Below are positions 24,523-33,455 of a stretch of DNA of 64,000 nucleotides, piece by piece. Numbering within the stretch: position 1 is the stretch's first letter; every line of letters starts with the position of its first letter. The notes beneath the pieces were generated by a model that worked only from the letters and a program-made list of their open reading frames with translations, was not told the origin of the DNA and ran no database searches. Both the position numbers and the translations under genes were made by a program. Source of the stretch: Paenibacillus_S vulneris (lineage in GTDB: Bacteria > Bacillota > Bacilli > Paenibacillales > NBRC-103111); the NCBI RefSeq assembly GCF_039543185.1, contig NZ_BAABJG010000026.1, positions 62,001 to 126,000 of the forward strand, in the 5' to 3' direction.

Positions 24523-24647
24523 CTCCTCCCACTTATTATATCAATTCTGCGCGATAGAAATAAGGGTAGTAGAGCTATATGAATCCCGAACCTTCATTAA
24601 TAGAATCGCATATAGTATATCATGTCCCGCTAGAAAGGAGGGTTATT

Positions 24648-24902
24648 ATGTCCCATTCCCATCCCTATAACCAATGCAAAAAATATATGCATCGAAACGT
24701 CAGGATCACAACCGTACAAGGAGATACCTATGAAGGAAAAATCATGAAAGTAACGCACGATAAAGTGTATATTCAAGCCATTCGTCCGAGCGGACGCAAC
24801 CAAGCTACCATTTCCTTTTTCCCGTTCATCATTCCATTGGTTCTATTTGATTTGCTGGTTATCGCTTTATTGGACAGACCCCGTTTTGGCCCTATCTATT
24901 AA
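24648..24902 (+). CDS. small hypothetical protein with Sm-like strand pattern and hydrophobic tail
   Basis: 84 residues. ATG 24648 with AAGGAGGG 5 nt upstream. 'YMHRNVRITTVQGDTYEGKIMKVTHDKVYIQA' (in outline) has the strand-turn-strand pattern of Sm-like small beta proteins ('G-x-x-Y-x-G-x-I'). A hydrophobic segment 'FFPFIIPLVLFDLLVIALL' would anchor it in the membrane. Similar small proteins are common in Bacilli. RNA binding is not claimed. A terminator follows 8 bp after the stop. Confidence 0.7.
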   Translation: MSHSHPYNQCKKYMHRNVRITTVQGDTYEGKIMKVTHDKVYIQAIRPSGRNQATISFFPFIIPLVLFDLLVIALLDRPRFGPIY

Positions 24903-24910
24903 TAGCACGA

Positions 24911-24937
24911 AGTCCCTCTTCCATGAGGGGCTTTTTT
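24911..24937 (+). terminator. intrinsic terminator
   Basis: GTCCCTC...GAGGGGC stem with a 6-nt loop followed by TTTTTT; serves the 24648-24902 gene. Confidence 0.85.
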
Positions 24938-24942
24938 GATTC

Positions 24943-25107
24943 TTAAGCCGTTGCAGGCTGATCCTCTTTCGTGTAAAGCTTACCTAATCCGCATAATCCT
25001 GCAGGATACAGGTTGGATTGTACATAGTGAAACCCGCTTTTAAATACAACTTCTTCCTTTGTATGGTGAAAGGAATGCAAATATTTGCAACAGATACAAT
25101 AATACAT
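24943..25107 (-). CDS. small Cys-containing hypothetical protein
   Basis: 54 residues. ATG 25107 with AGAGGTG about 6 nt upstream; the open frame continues to 25140 without a ribosome site. The start 'MYYCICCKYLHSFHHTKEE' has a C-x-C-C group plus several His residues. The later 'AGLCGLGKLY' gives one more Cys, enough for a small metal-binding knot. No family recognised. It is convergent with the Sm-like small gene. Confidence 0.5.
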   Translation of the reverse strand: MYYCICCKYLHSFHHTKEEVVFKSGFHYVQSNLYPAGLCGLGKLYTKEDQPATA

Positions 25108-25229
25108 GGCCGCACCTCTTTTTTTCTTTATCACTTCCATTTACACATACTTTTATGAAGAAAATATGATAATCATGCAGATTTTTGTGAAATATCTGTA
25201 AATCATGACAAATGGTTCTCGCTGTAAGG

Positions 25230-25243
25230 TATAGTTTACTATA
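25230..25243. promoter_or_regulatory. palindrome TATAGTTTACTATA, candidate operator of the nitroreductase gene
   Basis: A perfect 6+6 palindrome with a 2-nt centre, 20 bp upstream of the -35 element described below. Redox-responsive HxlR- or MarR-type regulators often control such nitroreductases; the actual regulator is unknown. Confidence 0.35.
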
Positions 25244-25262
25244 AGAAGTTATTATAGTGCGG

Positions 25263-25291
25263 TTGCTTACTAATGATAAGTATGTTATATT
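25263..25291 (+). promoter_or_regulatory. sigma-A-type promoter of the nitroreductase gene
   Basis: TTGCTT (25263-25268), a 17-nt spacer, TATATT (25286-25291). It lies 35 bp before the start codon. The spacer contains another imperfect inverted repeat (TACT...AGTA), possibly part of the operator. Confidence 0.5.
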
Positions 25292-25326
25292 ACATATAAT
25301 TCCTATTGGAAAGGTGGTATTATTAT

Positions 25327-25941
25327 ATGAGTCAATCCAGTTTGGTTCTTAATCAGGTTCAAGAAGAGGTTCAAGCCCATCGGCAATCCGAGTATCCTAT
25401 TAACCCGGTGTTTCTGAATCGATGGTCGCCTCGTGCCTATTCCAATCAACAAGTTTCGGATGCCGACCTTTTCACCGTTTTGGAAGCTGCTCACTGGGCT
25501 CCGTCATCCTACAACGATCAGCCTTGGCGGTTTATCGTAGCTAAAACAGAGGAGCAATTGGCCGTATTCCACCAATTTCTAAATGAATTCAACCGTTCAT
25601 GGGCCGATAAAGCCCCAGTCCTGATATTGGTTGCTTCCGACAAAACAAGAGCTAATGGAGATGCGAATCCGGCTCACACTTTCGATGCCGGCACAGCCTG
25701 GGGGTACTTGGCGCTGCAAGCCAAATTACTCGGTCTGGCTACTCATGCTATCGGCGGCTTCGATAAGACATTGGCGCGTTCTTTACTGAACGTTCCGGAA
25801 GAATTCGAACTGCACGCCGTAGTAACGCTGGGCTACCAGGGCGATGTAGGTATACTGCCAGAGCCTCTCCAGGAGCGCGAGGTACCTAATAACCGCCGGC
25901 CGCTTCAAGAGGTTATTTTTGAAGGAAGCGTGTCTAAATAA
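25327..25941 (+). CDS. nitroreductase family protein
   Basis: 204 residues. 'LNRWSPRAYSNQQVSDADLF' with the FMN-binding 'RWSPRAY', 'EAAHWAPSSYNDQPWRFIVA', and the later 'AWGYLALQAKLLGLATHAIGGF' are the three conserved segments of FMN nitroreductases. They reduce nitro compounds, quinones or other electrophiles with NAD(P)H. ATG 25327 (AAAGGTGG 9 nt upstream) is preferred over the TTG at 25306. A good promoter and palindromes upstream suggest induction by stress. It is monocistronic with a terminator about 95 bp downstream. Confidence 0.9.
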   Translation: MSQSSLVLNQVQEEVQAHRQSEYPINPVFLNRWSPRAYSNQQVSDADLFTVLEAAHWAPSSYNDQPWRFIVAKTEEQLAVFHQFLNEFNRSWADKAPVLILVASDKTRANGDANPAHTFDAGTAWGYLALQAKLLGLATHAIGGFDKTLARSLLNVPEEFELHAVVTLGYQGDVGILPEPLQEREVPNNRRPLQEVIFEGSVSK

Positions 25942-26033
25942 TATATTCCCGCAAAAGCGATTGCCTTAGCATCGAAGCTGATACAGGCACTTTGCGCGAG
26001 CCCCGAAAATAATGAATTCTATCATGGTATACG

Positions 26034-26063
26034 AAAGCGGAGCATAGGCTGCTCCGCTTTTTT
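26034..26063 (+). terminator. intrinsic terminator of the nitroreductase gene
   Basis: GCGGAGCA (26037-26044) with TGCTCCGC (26050-26057), an A-tract before and TTTTTT after. Confidence 0.85.
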
Positions 26064-26264
26064 CAATTCATTACGGCAATTTATCTTTCAACTGCTCTCT
26101 TTTTTGAGTGTTTGTCTATCACACAACACAAAGAAAAAACTTGAAGCTTCCAAACAAGGGTTGCTCTATCACGAAGACATATTTGTGAAAAAGAAATCAT
26201 ATAATGAATATCATGTCCAATTATGGAACAAGCATGAGCCTATAGCAAAAAAAGGGGAGCGTGA

Positions 26265-26495
26265 TTGCACGTGTGGGAAAGCGTACTAAAAAAAGACCAA
26301 TGGGAAATTCAAGTCGATCAGGATCACAAATCCATCCTGCTTAACGTTTCGGCCCATCCGTCGAGTGAAGAAACCGTGTCTTTGCAATTGGATCAATCCG
26401 AGCTCTTCGAGCTCATCCATACGTTCTTGTCTATCAATCGTTCATTTAATAATGAAACGATGTATTATGATGACCTGGCTGCTGATCATTCATGA
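26265..26495 (+). CDS. small hypothetical protein
   Basis: 76 residues. The TTG at 26265 has AAAGGGGAG 5 nt upstream; GTG at 26271 is an alternative. The product 'VWESVLKKDQWEIQVDQDHKS', 'VSLQLDQSELFELIHTFLSIN' and acidic end look like a folded small protein with two strands and a helix. It overlaps the convergent HAD-hydrolase gene by 6 bp at the 3' end. No family recognised. Confidence 0.6.
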   Translation: MHVWESVLKKDQWEIQVDQDHKSILLNVSAHPSSEETVSLQLDQSELFELIHTFLSINRSFNNETMYYDDLAADHS

Positions 26496-27329
26496 CGGAA
26501 TCAAGTTCAGCACATAGTTAGCTACACCGTCTTCCTCATTCAATTCAATAATCTGATCCGCAATCGCTTTAAGCTCCTTCTGGGCATTCGCAACGGCAAT
26601 GGCGGTTCCGGCTGCTTCAAATAATCCGATATCGTTCCAATTATCGCCGAACACAATGATGTCCCCCGGGTCACATCCAATCCGTTGCGCCCACTTCAGC
26701 AGCCCCTCCTTTTTATTAGCTTTGGGGTGGCTGACTTCAAGAAAATAATGATCTGCAATATAGGCATCCGGCATGAAATGAAGATGAATAGTGTTCCCAA
26801 ACTGTTGGCGGATTGCATTCATCAAAGGCTCGAGCTCTTCTTTATACCCAATATAGGTAAGAGTTAGCGTAGAATACCGATCTGAATGAAGAAGCTCCGG
26901 AAGCTCCTGGAATCTCGGATCGTTAGGACGGCTGGAGACGAACTGCAATTCACCCTTGCGCTTCAGCCGTTCATGAAACACCCGCTCCTCGAACGGTTCG
27001 TCTAAGGCGAACCAAAGAGGACTTAAATCAAACGACTTGCCTAACCGGATCACTTGCCCGGTCAAGCTTGGACTAAGAAACGCTCCATCCAGCTGTTTCA
27101 TGCCGACAGGATCGAATAAGAGGGCCCCATTGTATAAGATTAACGGATATTTCCAATCCACATTCCCTGCTACGGTTGTAGAGCTCTTATAGCTTCTGGC
27201 TGTTGCATAGGTAATGATAATGCCATGATCCAACGCCTGATTCAGGGCGTTCGTGGCAAAGGAAGACAGCACGCCGTCCGAACGAAGCAGTGTACCATCC
27301 AAGTCGGTGACTACATATTTGGTTTTCAA
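26490..27329 (-). CDS. Cof-type HAD-IIB hydrolase
   Basis: 279 residues. Catalytic motif I 'VVTDLDGTLLRSDG', motif II in 'ILYNGALLFDP', and motifs III/IV 'GLLKWAQRIGCDPGDIIVFGDNWNDIGLFEAAG' in outline, with the acidic 'FGDNWND'. The C2-type cap in the middle is that of Cof/YidA phosphatases acting on sugar phosphates or flavin/pyridoxal phosphates. The TTG at 27329 has AGAGGGGA 6 nt upstream. The longer frame to 27371 runs into the glgA terminator and is unlikely. Substrate not known. Confidence 0.88.
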   Translation of the reverse strand: MKTKYVVTDLDGTLLRSDGVLSSFATNALNQALDHGIIITYATARSYKSSTTVAGNVDWKYPLILYNGALLFDPVGMKQLDGAFLSPSLTGQVIRLGKSFDLSPLWFALDEPFEERVFHERLKRKGELQFVSSRPNDPRFQELPELLHSDRYSTLTLTYIGYKEELEPLMNAIRQQFGNTIHLHFMPDAYIADHYFLEVSHPKANKKEGLLKWAQRIGCDPGDIIVFGDNWNDIGLFEAAGTAIAVANAQKELKAIADQIIELNEEDGVANYVLNLIPS

Positions 27330-27364
27330 TCGGAATCCCCTCTCCGGTTTGTGCAGGAATAAGT

Positions 27365-27391
27365 AAACCAACGCCGTGACGGCGTTGGTTT
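27365..27391 (-). terminator. intrinsic terminator of the glg operon
   Basis: A perfect 12-bp stem AAACCAACGCCG/CGGCGTTGGTTT with a 3-nt loop, 28 bp after the glgA stop. The T-rich tail on the minus strand (TTTACTTATT) is modest. Confidence 0.75.
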
Positions 27392-27418
27392 AAGGTCGTT
27401 GCATATTCCTCGTCTCGC

Positions 27419-28849
27419 TTATGCCTCTACCAGCTGGTCGTACAGGGCAGCGTATTGCTGCGCAGACTTGCGCCAGCTGAAATCCTTCTTCTTAATGTTC
27501 GCCATGATTCGGGTCCAAGCCTCTTCGTCATGGTACAGCTGTACAGCTCTTTCCACCGTATACAGCATATCATGAGCGTTATAATGCGCGAAGCTGAACC
27601 CGGTTCCTTCCCCTGTAGATTCATTATAGGGCTGCACGGTATCCTTCAACCCGCCGGTTTCACGGACTATAGGAACAGAGCGATAGCGCATGGCTATAAG
27701 CTGTCCAATCCCGCAGGGCTCGAACTGGGACGGCATCAGAAACAAATCTGAGCCGGCATACATTTGACGAGCTAATCCTTCATCGAACAGAATATTCGCC
27801 GACAGCTTGTCCGGATAACGGTCGGCTGCCCACCGGAACAGCTGCTCATAACGATGTTCGCCGGTACCCAGAATAACCCATTGCGCATCCAGCTGGATTA
27901 ATTCTTCAATGACGCGGTCGATAAGCGCAAGGCCCTTTTGCTCCACCAGACGCGTTACCAGAGCGATCAACGGCACATCCTTATTAACCGGCAATCCCAG
28001 CCTCTCCTGCAGCTTGAGTTTGTTCATTTGCTTCTTCGGAAGGGAGTCACGGTAATTGACCTCCAGATGCGGATCGGTCATCGGATCGAATTCTTCGTAG
28101 TCGATTCCGTTTATGATGCCAAGAAGTCTTCCGCTCTGGCTTCGCATAAGACTGTCCAAATATTCTCCATAGAACGGTGTCTGTATCTCCTGAGCGTAGG
28201 TAGGGCTAACGGTAGTAATAAAGTCGGAGTATAACAGCCCGCCCTTCATAAAGCTAGCGCCTCCATACTGCTCTAACGCATACCCGGTGAAATGCTCGTC
28301 CCCTAGAGCAAAAAAGTCTTTGAACTGCTCCTTGGCGAACACCCCTTGATATTTTAAATTATGAACGGTCATGATCGTCTTGATGTTCGCATATTCAGGC
28401 TGATAGCTGAAGTGAACTCTGTGCAGCACAGGAACCATCCCCGTTTGCCAGTCATGGCAGTGAAGAATATCCGGAATGAAATCGATGTGCTGCATCGAAT
28501 CCATAACCGCCCTGCAGAAGTAGGCATAACGCTCTGCATCATCGCCATATCCGTAACAGCCACGGCGCTTGAAATAATATTCGTTATCGACAAAATAAAA
28601 GATAATGCCGTCATGCTCCAGCTTCAGAATCCCGCAGTACAGCTGCCGCCATCCCATCTCCAGAGTAAAGGTCGCCACGGTCTCCATGGCTTTGGTGTAG
28701 ACCTCTGGGATATCTTCGTAGTTCGGCAGTATAACTCTTACGTCAATCCCTTGCTTGGCCAGCTCCTTCGGCAGCGATCCGATAACATCGGCCAAGCCTC
28801 CGGTTTTGGCAAAAGGTACGGCTTCCGACGCAGCGAATAACACTTTCAT
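27419..28849 (-). CDS. glgA: glycogen synthase (ADP-glucose)
   Basis: 476 residues, normal for GlgA. It adds glucose from ADP-glucose to the growing alpha-1,4-glucan. The N-terminal motif 'EAVPFAKTGGLADVIGSLPKEL' (the K-T-G-G-L loop binds ADP-glucose), 'LHCHDWQTGMVP', and C-terminal 'MPSQFEPCGIGQLIAMRYRSVPIVRETGGLKDTV' in outline are all present, with the Glu of E-x7-E. Last gene of the glgBCDA operon, 64 bp after glgD with an intervening hairpin, and followed by a terminator. Confidence 0.97.
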   Translation of the reverse strand: MKVLFAASEAVPFAKTGGLADVIGSLPKELAKQGIDVRVILPNYEDIPEVYTKAMETVATFTLEMGWRQLYCGILKLEHDGIIFYFVDNEYYFKRRGCYGYGDDAERYAYFCRAVMDSMQHIDFIPDILHCHDWQTGMVPVLHRVHFSYQPEYANIKTIMTVHNLKYQGVFAKEQFKDFFALGDEHFTGYALEQYGGASFMKGGLLYSDFITTVSPTYAQEIQTPFYGEYLDSLMRSQSGRLLGIINGIDYEEFDPMTDPHLEVNYRDSLPKKQMNKLKLQERLGLPVNKDVPLIALVTRLVEQKGLALIDRVIEELIQLDAQWVILGTGEHRYEQLFRWAADRYPDKLSANILFDEGLARQMYAGSDLFLMPSQFEPCGIGQLIAMRYRSVPIVRETGGLKDTVQPYNESTGEGTGFSFAHYNAHDMLYTVERAVQLYHDEEAWTRIMANIKKKDFSWRKSAQQYAALYDQLVEA

Positions 28850-28876
28850 GGCTTCCTACCACTCCTTTATTATAGT

Positions 28877-28904
28877 GCGTGCTGGAAGTCTTCTTCCAAC
28901 ACGC
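28877..28904 (-). other. intercistronic hairpin between glgD and glgA
   Basis: GCGTGCTGGAAG (28877-28888) pairs with CTTCCAACACGC (28893-28904), 12 positions including one G-T pair. On the minus strand no T-run follows, so it is more likely an mRNA stability or processing element than a terminator. Confidence 0.45.
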
Positions 28905-28912
28905 TGTTTTTT

Positions 28913-30022
28913 CTATATAACCTTGGTCTTGGAAGCGATAAACGGTGCTTGTTTGTCTCCAGTCAGTACACGACCTCTGCTAATAAACACATCTTTGTCC
29001 AGAATCGCATTCTCTATAATGACATTTTCTTCAATTTCGCAGTTTTGCAAGATGATGCTGTTCTTTACATAAGCCCCTTTGCGTATTTTTACGCCCCGGA
29101 ACAATATGCTGTTCTCTACCTTGCCTTCAATTGTGCACCCATTGGCAATCAGAGCATTGCGAGCATGAGCATTCTCCGCATACCGCGCCGGAGGCTCATC
29201 CTTAACCTTTGTATATATCAGGTGCTTCTGGAAGAACAGCTCGCGCCATACCTTCGGATTCAACAGCTGCATGCTATGTTTATAGTAACTTTGAATCGTA
29301 TTCACTATGCCAGTATGCCCTTGATGCATATAGCCGTAGACGCTCAGCTTATCGATATTTTTCATAATACCGTCTCTTACCAGATGATCGTATCCTTGCG
29401 CCAGGCAGGATTCTACCATATCAAGCAGCAGCTCCTTGCTCATGACATACATTTCCATAGAAATGCTGTCGTTACGCAGGCGGCCAGATTGATCCTCCAT
29501 TACAGTGACCTGGCCGTCTTCTTTGACGGCAAGCCGGCGGAACTTGGCGAATTCCTCATCGTCCGCTTGCTTATATACAACGGTAATATCTGCATTGCTC
29601 TCCAGATGCTGATCCAACACGTCGTTCAAGTCAATATTACACACGATATGGCTGCGTGAAATAACGACATACTCTTCCCGGGCACGGTAGAAATAATCCC
29701 GATGGCTATAAAATTGAAATAAATCGCCGCGCGCCATGCCTGTCGTCTCATGAAGAATCGCAGGCAGCAGGAAAAGTCCGCCCCGCTTGCGATCCAGATC
29801 CCATTCCTTGCCTGAGCCCAAGTGGTCCATCAGGGAGCGGTATTTATGCTGCGTAAACACCGCAACATTCTCGATGCCGGAATTCACCATATTAGATAAC
29901 GTAAAATCGACCAATCGGTATCTCGCTCCAAAAGGCACGGAGGCCACGCAGCGAGAGTAGGTCAGTTCTTCCAGATCATCCGGCTCGTTCACCAGATTGA
30001 TTACGCCCATCATACGCTTCAT
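28913..30022 (-). CDS. glgD: glucose-1-phosphate adenylyltransferase subunit GlgD
   Basis: 369 residues. GlgD is the regulatory or partner subunit that forms a heterotetramer with GlgC in Firmicutes. It has the nucleotidyltransferase fold but lacks the full N-terminal 'GGxGxRL' pyrophosphorylase loop: it starts 'MMGVINLVNEPDDLEELT'. 'RYRLVDFTLSNMVNSGIENVAVF' and the C-terminal left-handed beta-helix ('ENSILFRGVKIRKGAYVKNSIILQNC' in outline) are conserved. It lies 6 bp after glgC and is co-translated with it. Confidence 0.95.
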   Translation of the reverse strand: MKRMMGVINLVNEPDDLEELTYSRCVASVPFGARYRLVDFTLSNMVNSGIENVAVFTQHKYRSLMDHLGSGKEWDLDRKRGGLFLLPAILHETTGMARGDLFQFYSHRDYFYRAREEYVVISRSHIVCNIDLNDVLDQHLESNADITVVYKQADDEEFAKFRRLAVKEDGQVTVMEDQSGRLRNDSISMEMYVMSKELLLDMVESCLAQGYDHLVRDGIMKNIDKLSVYGYMHQGHTGIVNTIQSYYKHSMQLLNPKVWRELFFQKHLIYTKVKDEPPARYAENAHARNALIANGCTIEGKVENSILFRGVKIRKGAYVKNSIILQNCEIEENVIIENAILDKDVFISRGRVLTGDKQAPFIASKTKVI

Positions 30023-30028
30023 AAGAAC

Positions 30029-31198
30029 TCACCCTTTCAAGTTGGCCATCGTTGCTGCCATTGTGATAGTCTCGTTACTGCCGATCAAAATAATATTGGA
30101 TTGCTCGTCAGGCTCGCCAATAACGCAGCCGTCCTCTATCGTCGTGTTTTCGCCAATGATAGCCTTGTATATTTTTACGTTACTCCCGATGCGTACATTC
30201 GGCATGATGACAGAATCTTTTATAAAGCTTCCTTCCCCGACCTGCACGCCATAGAACAAGACGGAATGGTCTACTTCTCCGAGCACGCTGCATCCTTCAT
30301 TAATCAGGCTGCGGCGGATTTGTGCGGTTGGAGCCACATACTGCCCGGGCTGGCACGGGTTGACGGAATAGATACGCCATTCGGGATCATTCAGATTAAA
30401 TAACGGCTGATTCTCCAATAAATCCATATTGGCTTCCCACAGGCTTTCTATCGTACCCACATCTTTCCAGTACCCTTCGAATGGATAGGCGAACATATTT
30501 AACCGCTCCCGCAGCATGAGCGGAATGACATCCTTGCCGAAGTCTTTGCTGGAATCAGGATTCATCTCATCCTTGCCCAAATACGATTTGAGCACCTGCC
30601 AGTTAAATATGTAAATGCCCATTGAAGCCAGGTTGCTCTTGGGCTCCTTCGGTTTTTCGGCAAATTCGATGATCCGGTCATCATCGTCCGTACTCATAAT
30701 CCCGAAGCGGCTGGCTTCCTCCCACTTCACCTCGATAACGGCGATCGTTGCGTCGGCGCCTTTTCGTTTGTGGAAATCAAGCATCATATCGTAGTCCATC
30801 TTATAGATGTGATCGCCTGATATCACCAGCACATACTCCGGATCGTATTGTTCGATAAACGATATGTTCCGGTAAATGGCATTGGCCGTTCCTTTATACC
30901 AATCCCCGCCTTGCTGCTCCATATAGGGAGGCAGCACCGTAACGCCGCCGTTTTTGCGGTCAAGGTCCCAAGGGGTTCCAATGCCGATATATGTATTTAA
31001 AACCAATGGTTGATATTGTGTTAGTACACCAACGGTGTCGATCCCTGAATTCGTGCAGTTGCTAAGCGTAAAATCGATGATCCGGTACTTCCCTCCAAAA
31101 TGAACGGCAGGCTTAGCCAATTTACTGGTCAATACGCCTAAACGACGTCCTTCTCCCCCTGCAAGCAGCATGGCCACGCACTCTTTTTTTCGCATCAA
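30029..31198 (-). CDS. glgC: glucose-1-phosphate adenylyltransferase catalytic subunit GlgC
   Basis: 389 residues. It makes ADP-glucose from ATP and glucose-1-phosphate, the committed step of glycogen synthesis. 'AMLLAGGEGRRLGVLTSKLAKPAVHFGGKYRIIDF' (in outline) holds the full catalytic loop, 'SGDHIYKMDY' the metal-binding Asp, and 'FAEKPKEP' the sugar-phosphate site. The C-terminal beta-helix repeats run from about 290. The start is 1 bp after the glgB stop region, in a tight operon. Confidence 0.97.
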   Translation of the reverse strand: MMRKKECVAMLLAGGEGRRLGVLTSKLAKPAVHFGGKYRIIDFTLSNCTNSGIDTVGVLTQYQPLVLNTYIGIGTPWDLDRKNGGVTVLPPYMEQQGGDWYKGTANAIYRNISFIEQYDPEYVLVISGDHIYKMDYDMMLDFHKRKGADATIAVIEVKWEEASRFGIMSTDDDDRIIEFAEKPKEPKSNLASMGIYIFNWQVLKSYLGKDEMNPDSSKDFGKDVIPLMLRERLNMFAYPFEGYWKDVGTIESLWEANMDLLENQPLFNLNDPEWRIYSVNPCQPGQYVAPTAQIRRSLINEGCSVLGEVDHSVLFYGVQVGEGSFIKDSVIMPNVRIGSNVKIYKAIIGENTTIEDGCVIGEPDEQSNIILIGSNETITMAATMANLKG

Positions 31199-31199
31199 C

Positions 31200-33125
31200 C
31201 TATCCCCTTTCTCTTTTACCAGCGATTGCTTTACGTCGAATCTTGACAGGCTCTATAAAGACGGTTGCTAACGGTGGAATCGTGATATGCAAACTAAAGG
31301 GCTGTGAATGCCACTCCACCTTCTCGGTTTTCAGCTTGCCCGTATTCAACTGTCCGGACCCGCCATAGACAGGGGTATCACTGTTAAAGAGCTCCCTATA
31401 TTCTCCTGCATAAGGTACGCCGATTCGGTATCTGGCGTGGGTTACCGGTGTAAAGTTACAAACGGCAACTAAGAAATCATCCGGGTCGTTGGAATGTCTG
31501 ATAAAGGTAACGATGCTTTGGTCGCGGTCATGCGGGTCGATCCAGGTAAAGCCCTCGGGCCTATGGTCCAGCTCCCATAGCGCTTTCTCCTGCAAGTAAA
31601 GGTGGTTTAAATCGTGGACGTATTGATGCATACTGCGGTGGCTGTCATAGGTGAGCATCTCCCAATCCAAATCCTCGAGATCCTTCCACTCATCGAACTG
31701 ACCGAATTCGCCGCCCATAAACAGCAGCTTTTTGCCGGGGTGCGCCATCATGTAGCCGAACAGCACCCTGAGGTTAGCGAATTTTTGCCAATAGTCACCA
31801 GGCATCTTGTTGAGTAGTGATTTTTTGCCGTGAACCACCTCATCATGCGATAGAGGCAGCACGTAATTTTCGGAGTAAGTGTACATAAACGAGAAGGTAA
31901 GCATATTATGCTTGCCTTTGCGGAAATACGGGTCAGTCTCCATATAGCGGAGCATATCGTTCATCCATCCCATATTCCATTTGTAATTAAAGCCAAGACC
32001 CCCGGAATGAACCGGAGCAGTTACAAGCGGCCAATCGCTGGAATCCTCAGCCATCATGAGCGCGTTAGGGTAGTGGGCAAACACGGTCTGGTTCAGCTTT
32101 TTCAAAAAAGCGATCGCCTCCAGATTTTCATCCCCGCCCTGCTCATTCTTAATCCATTCATTGCGCGGCTTGCCAAAATTCAAGTACAGCAGGCTGGCTA
32201 CCGCATCGACGCGCAATCCGTCAATATGGAACATATCCATCCAAAAGAGGGCGTTGGAAATAAGGAAGCTAACCACCTCAGGCTTGGAAAAGTCAAACGA
32301 CATCGTCCCCCACTGAGGCTTCTCCGCTCTCGAAGGATCCTTGTGCTCATAGAGAGGTTGGCCGTCAAAATGGCGCAGTCCGTGATCATCCTTGACAAAA
32401 TGACCCGGAACCCAGTCCATAATAACGCCGATTCCGCACTGATGGCATCGGTCCACGAAATACATGAAGTCCTTCGGAGTTCCGAATCGGCTCGTGACCG
32501 AATAGTACCCGGTAGCCTGATATCCCCATGAGCGATCATACGGATGCTCGGCCAAGGGAAGCAGCTCCACATGCGTGTATCCCATATGCACGACATAGTC
32601 GATCAGCTCATCAGCCAGCTCCCGGTAGGAGTAATACTGGTCTTCAGGCTTCTTTTTCCATGTTCCCAAATGGACTTCATAAATGTTCATAGGCTGTGCA
32701 TAGGGGGACTGCTGCTTGTGCTGCCACTCCTGGTCATGCCACTCATAGCCCTCCAACGACGTCACACGCGAGGCCGTACCCGGTTTCAGCTCAGAGTAAA
32801 AAGCATACGGGTCCGCCTTCCATACCAATGTGCCCTGGGCGGTAACGATTTCGTACTTGTAGTACTCGCCTTCCTTGACCCCCGGAACGAATAAGCTCCA
32901 TACTCCCCAGGTACTCACCTTACGGAGAACGTGACTGCTTCCGTTCCAAAAGTTAAAATCCCCAATGACTCGGACTTCACGGGCATGCGGCGCCCAGACG
33001 GTAAACCGAACGCCAAGGGTGCCTTCATGTTCCGTAAAATGCGCTCCCAGCACCCGGTAACTGCGGAATAAGCTCCCCTCATGAAAGAGGTAAAGATCTT
33101 CCGGACCGGGGATTACGCTCATCAT
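31200..33125 (-). CDS. glgB: 1,4-alpha-glucan branching enzyme
   Basis: 641 residues. An N-terminal CBM48 ('GVRFTVWAPHAREVRVIGDFNFW') is followed by a GH13 barrel with 'ELLPLAEHPYDRSWGYQATGYY', nucleophile Asp in 'GLRVDAVASLLYL', acid Glu in 'MMAEDSSDWP', and 'PLSHDEVVHGKKSL'. A C-terminal all-beta domain ends near 'LATVFIEP'. It cuts alpha-1,4 chains and reattaches them as alpha-1,6 branches. First gene of glgBCDA. The glgP phosphorylase often present in such operons is absent here. Confidence 0.97.
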   Translation of the reverse strand: MMSVIPGPEDLYLFHEGSLFRSYRVLGAHFTEHEGTLGVRFTVWAPHAREVRVIGDFNFWNGSSHVLRKVSTWGVWSLFVPGVKEGEYYKYEIVTAQGTLVWKADPYAFYSELKPGTASRVTSLEGYEWHDQEWQHKQQSPYAQPMNIYEVHLGTWKKKPEDQYYSYRELADELIDYVVHMGYTHVELLPLAEHPYDRSWGYQATGYYSVTSRFGTPKDFMYFVDRCHQCGIGVIMDWVPGHFVKDDHGLRHFDGQPLYEHKDPSRAEKPQWGTMSFDFSKPEVVSFLISNALFWMDMFHIDGLRVDAVASLLYLNFGKPRNEWIKNEQGGDENLEAIAFLKKLNQTVFAHYPNALMMAEDSSDWPLVTAPVHSGGLGFNYKWNMGWMNDMLRYMETDPYFRKGKHNMLTFSFMYTYSENYVLPLSHDEVVHGKKSLLNKMPGDYWQKFANLRVLFGYMMAHPGKKLLFMGGEFGQFDEWKDLEDLDWEMLTYDSHRSMHQYVHDLNHLYLQEKALWELDHRPEGFTWIDPHDRDQSIVTFIRHSNDPDDFLVAVCNFTPVTHARYRIGVPYAGEYRELFNSDTPVYGGSGQLNTGKLKTEKVEWHSQPFSLHITIPPLATVFIEPVKIRRKAIAGKRERG

Positions 33126-33455
33126 AGGTCATACATCCCCTTTTTGTTCAATTTTGCGGCCTCTATTAATCAAATACTACATCGGGCTGCAAATTCCTTT
33201 CCGTACTTTTCAAATTCTACAGCAATTCTGAAAACATCCTTATTTTCCACTACATGGTAAATTTTTATTTCATTTCCTATGTATTCTCGAAGAAAATCTT
33301 TATTTTACAAGCTCCGCTAAAAAGCGATCGGATCTCTATAAAATTGACATTAGTTGACCTTTTTCTAACAGGTATGCAGGAAATTGCTGCTTGAGCTTGA
33401 ATATCTTCTACTGGACTATATCATGAGTTAGTAAAAGAGAGGATGAATTCCCCCA
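33126..33455. other. 330-bp divergent intergenic region between glgB and the PPIase gene
   Basis: AT-rich and without coding potential. It must hold the promoters of glgBCDA (leftward) and the secreted PPIase gene (rightward). TTGACA occurs at about 33345 but no well-spaced -10 box could be assigned. A short CCGCTAAAAAGCG hairpin lies near 33315. Confidence 0.4.

Noticed and set aside
26104..26289. 61-codon rightward ORF upstream of the 26265 gene
   Set aside because: It needs a TTG start without any ribosome site and overlaps the better-supported next gene in another frame.
28949..29659. 236-codon plus-strand ORF opposite glgD
   Set aside because: Shadow of glgD, with no recognisable domain and no start signal.
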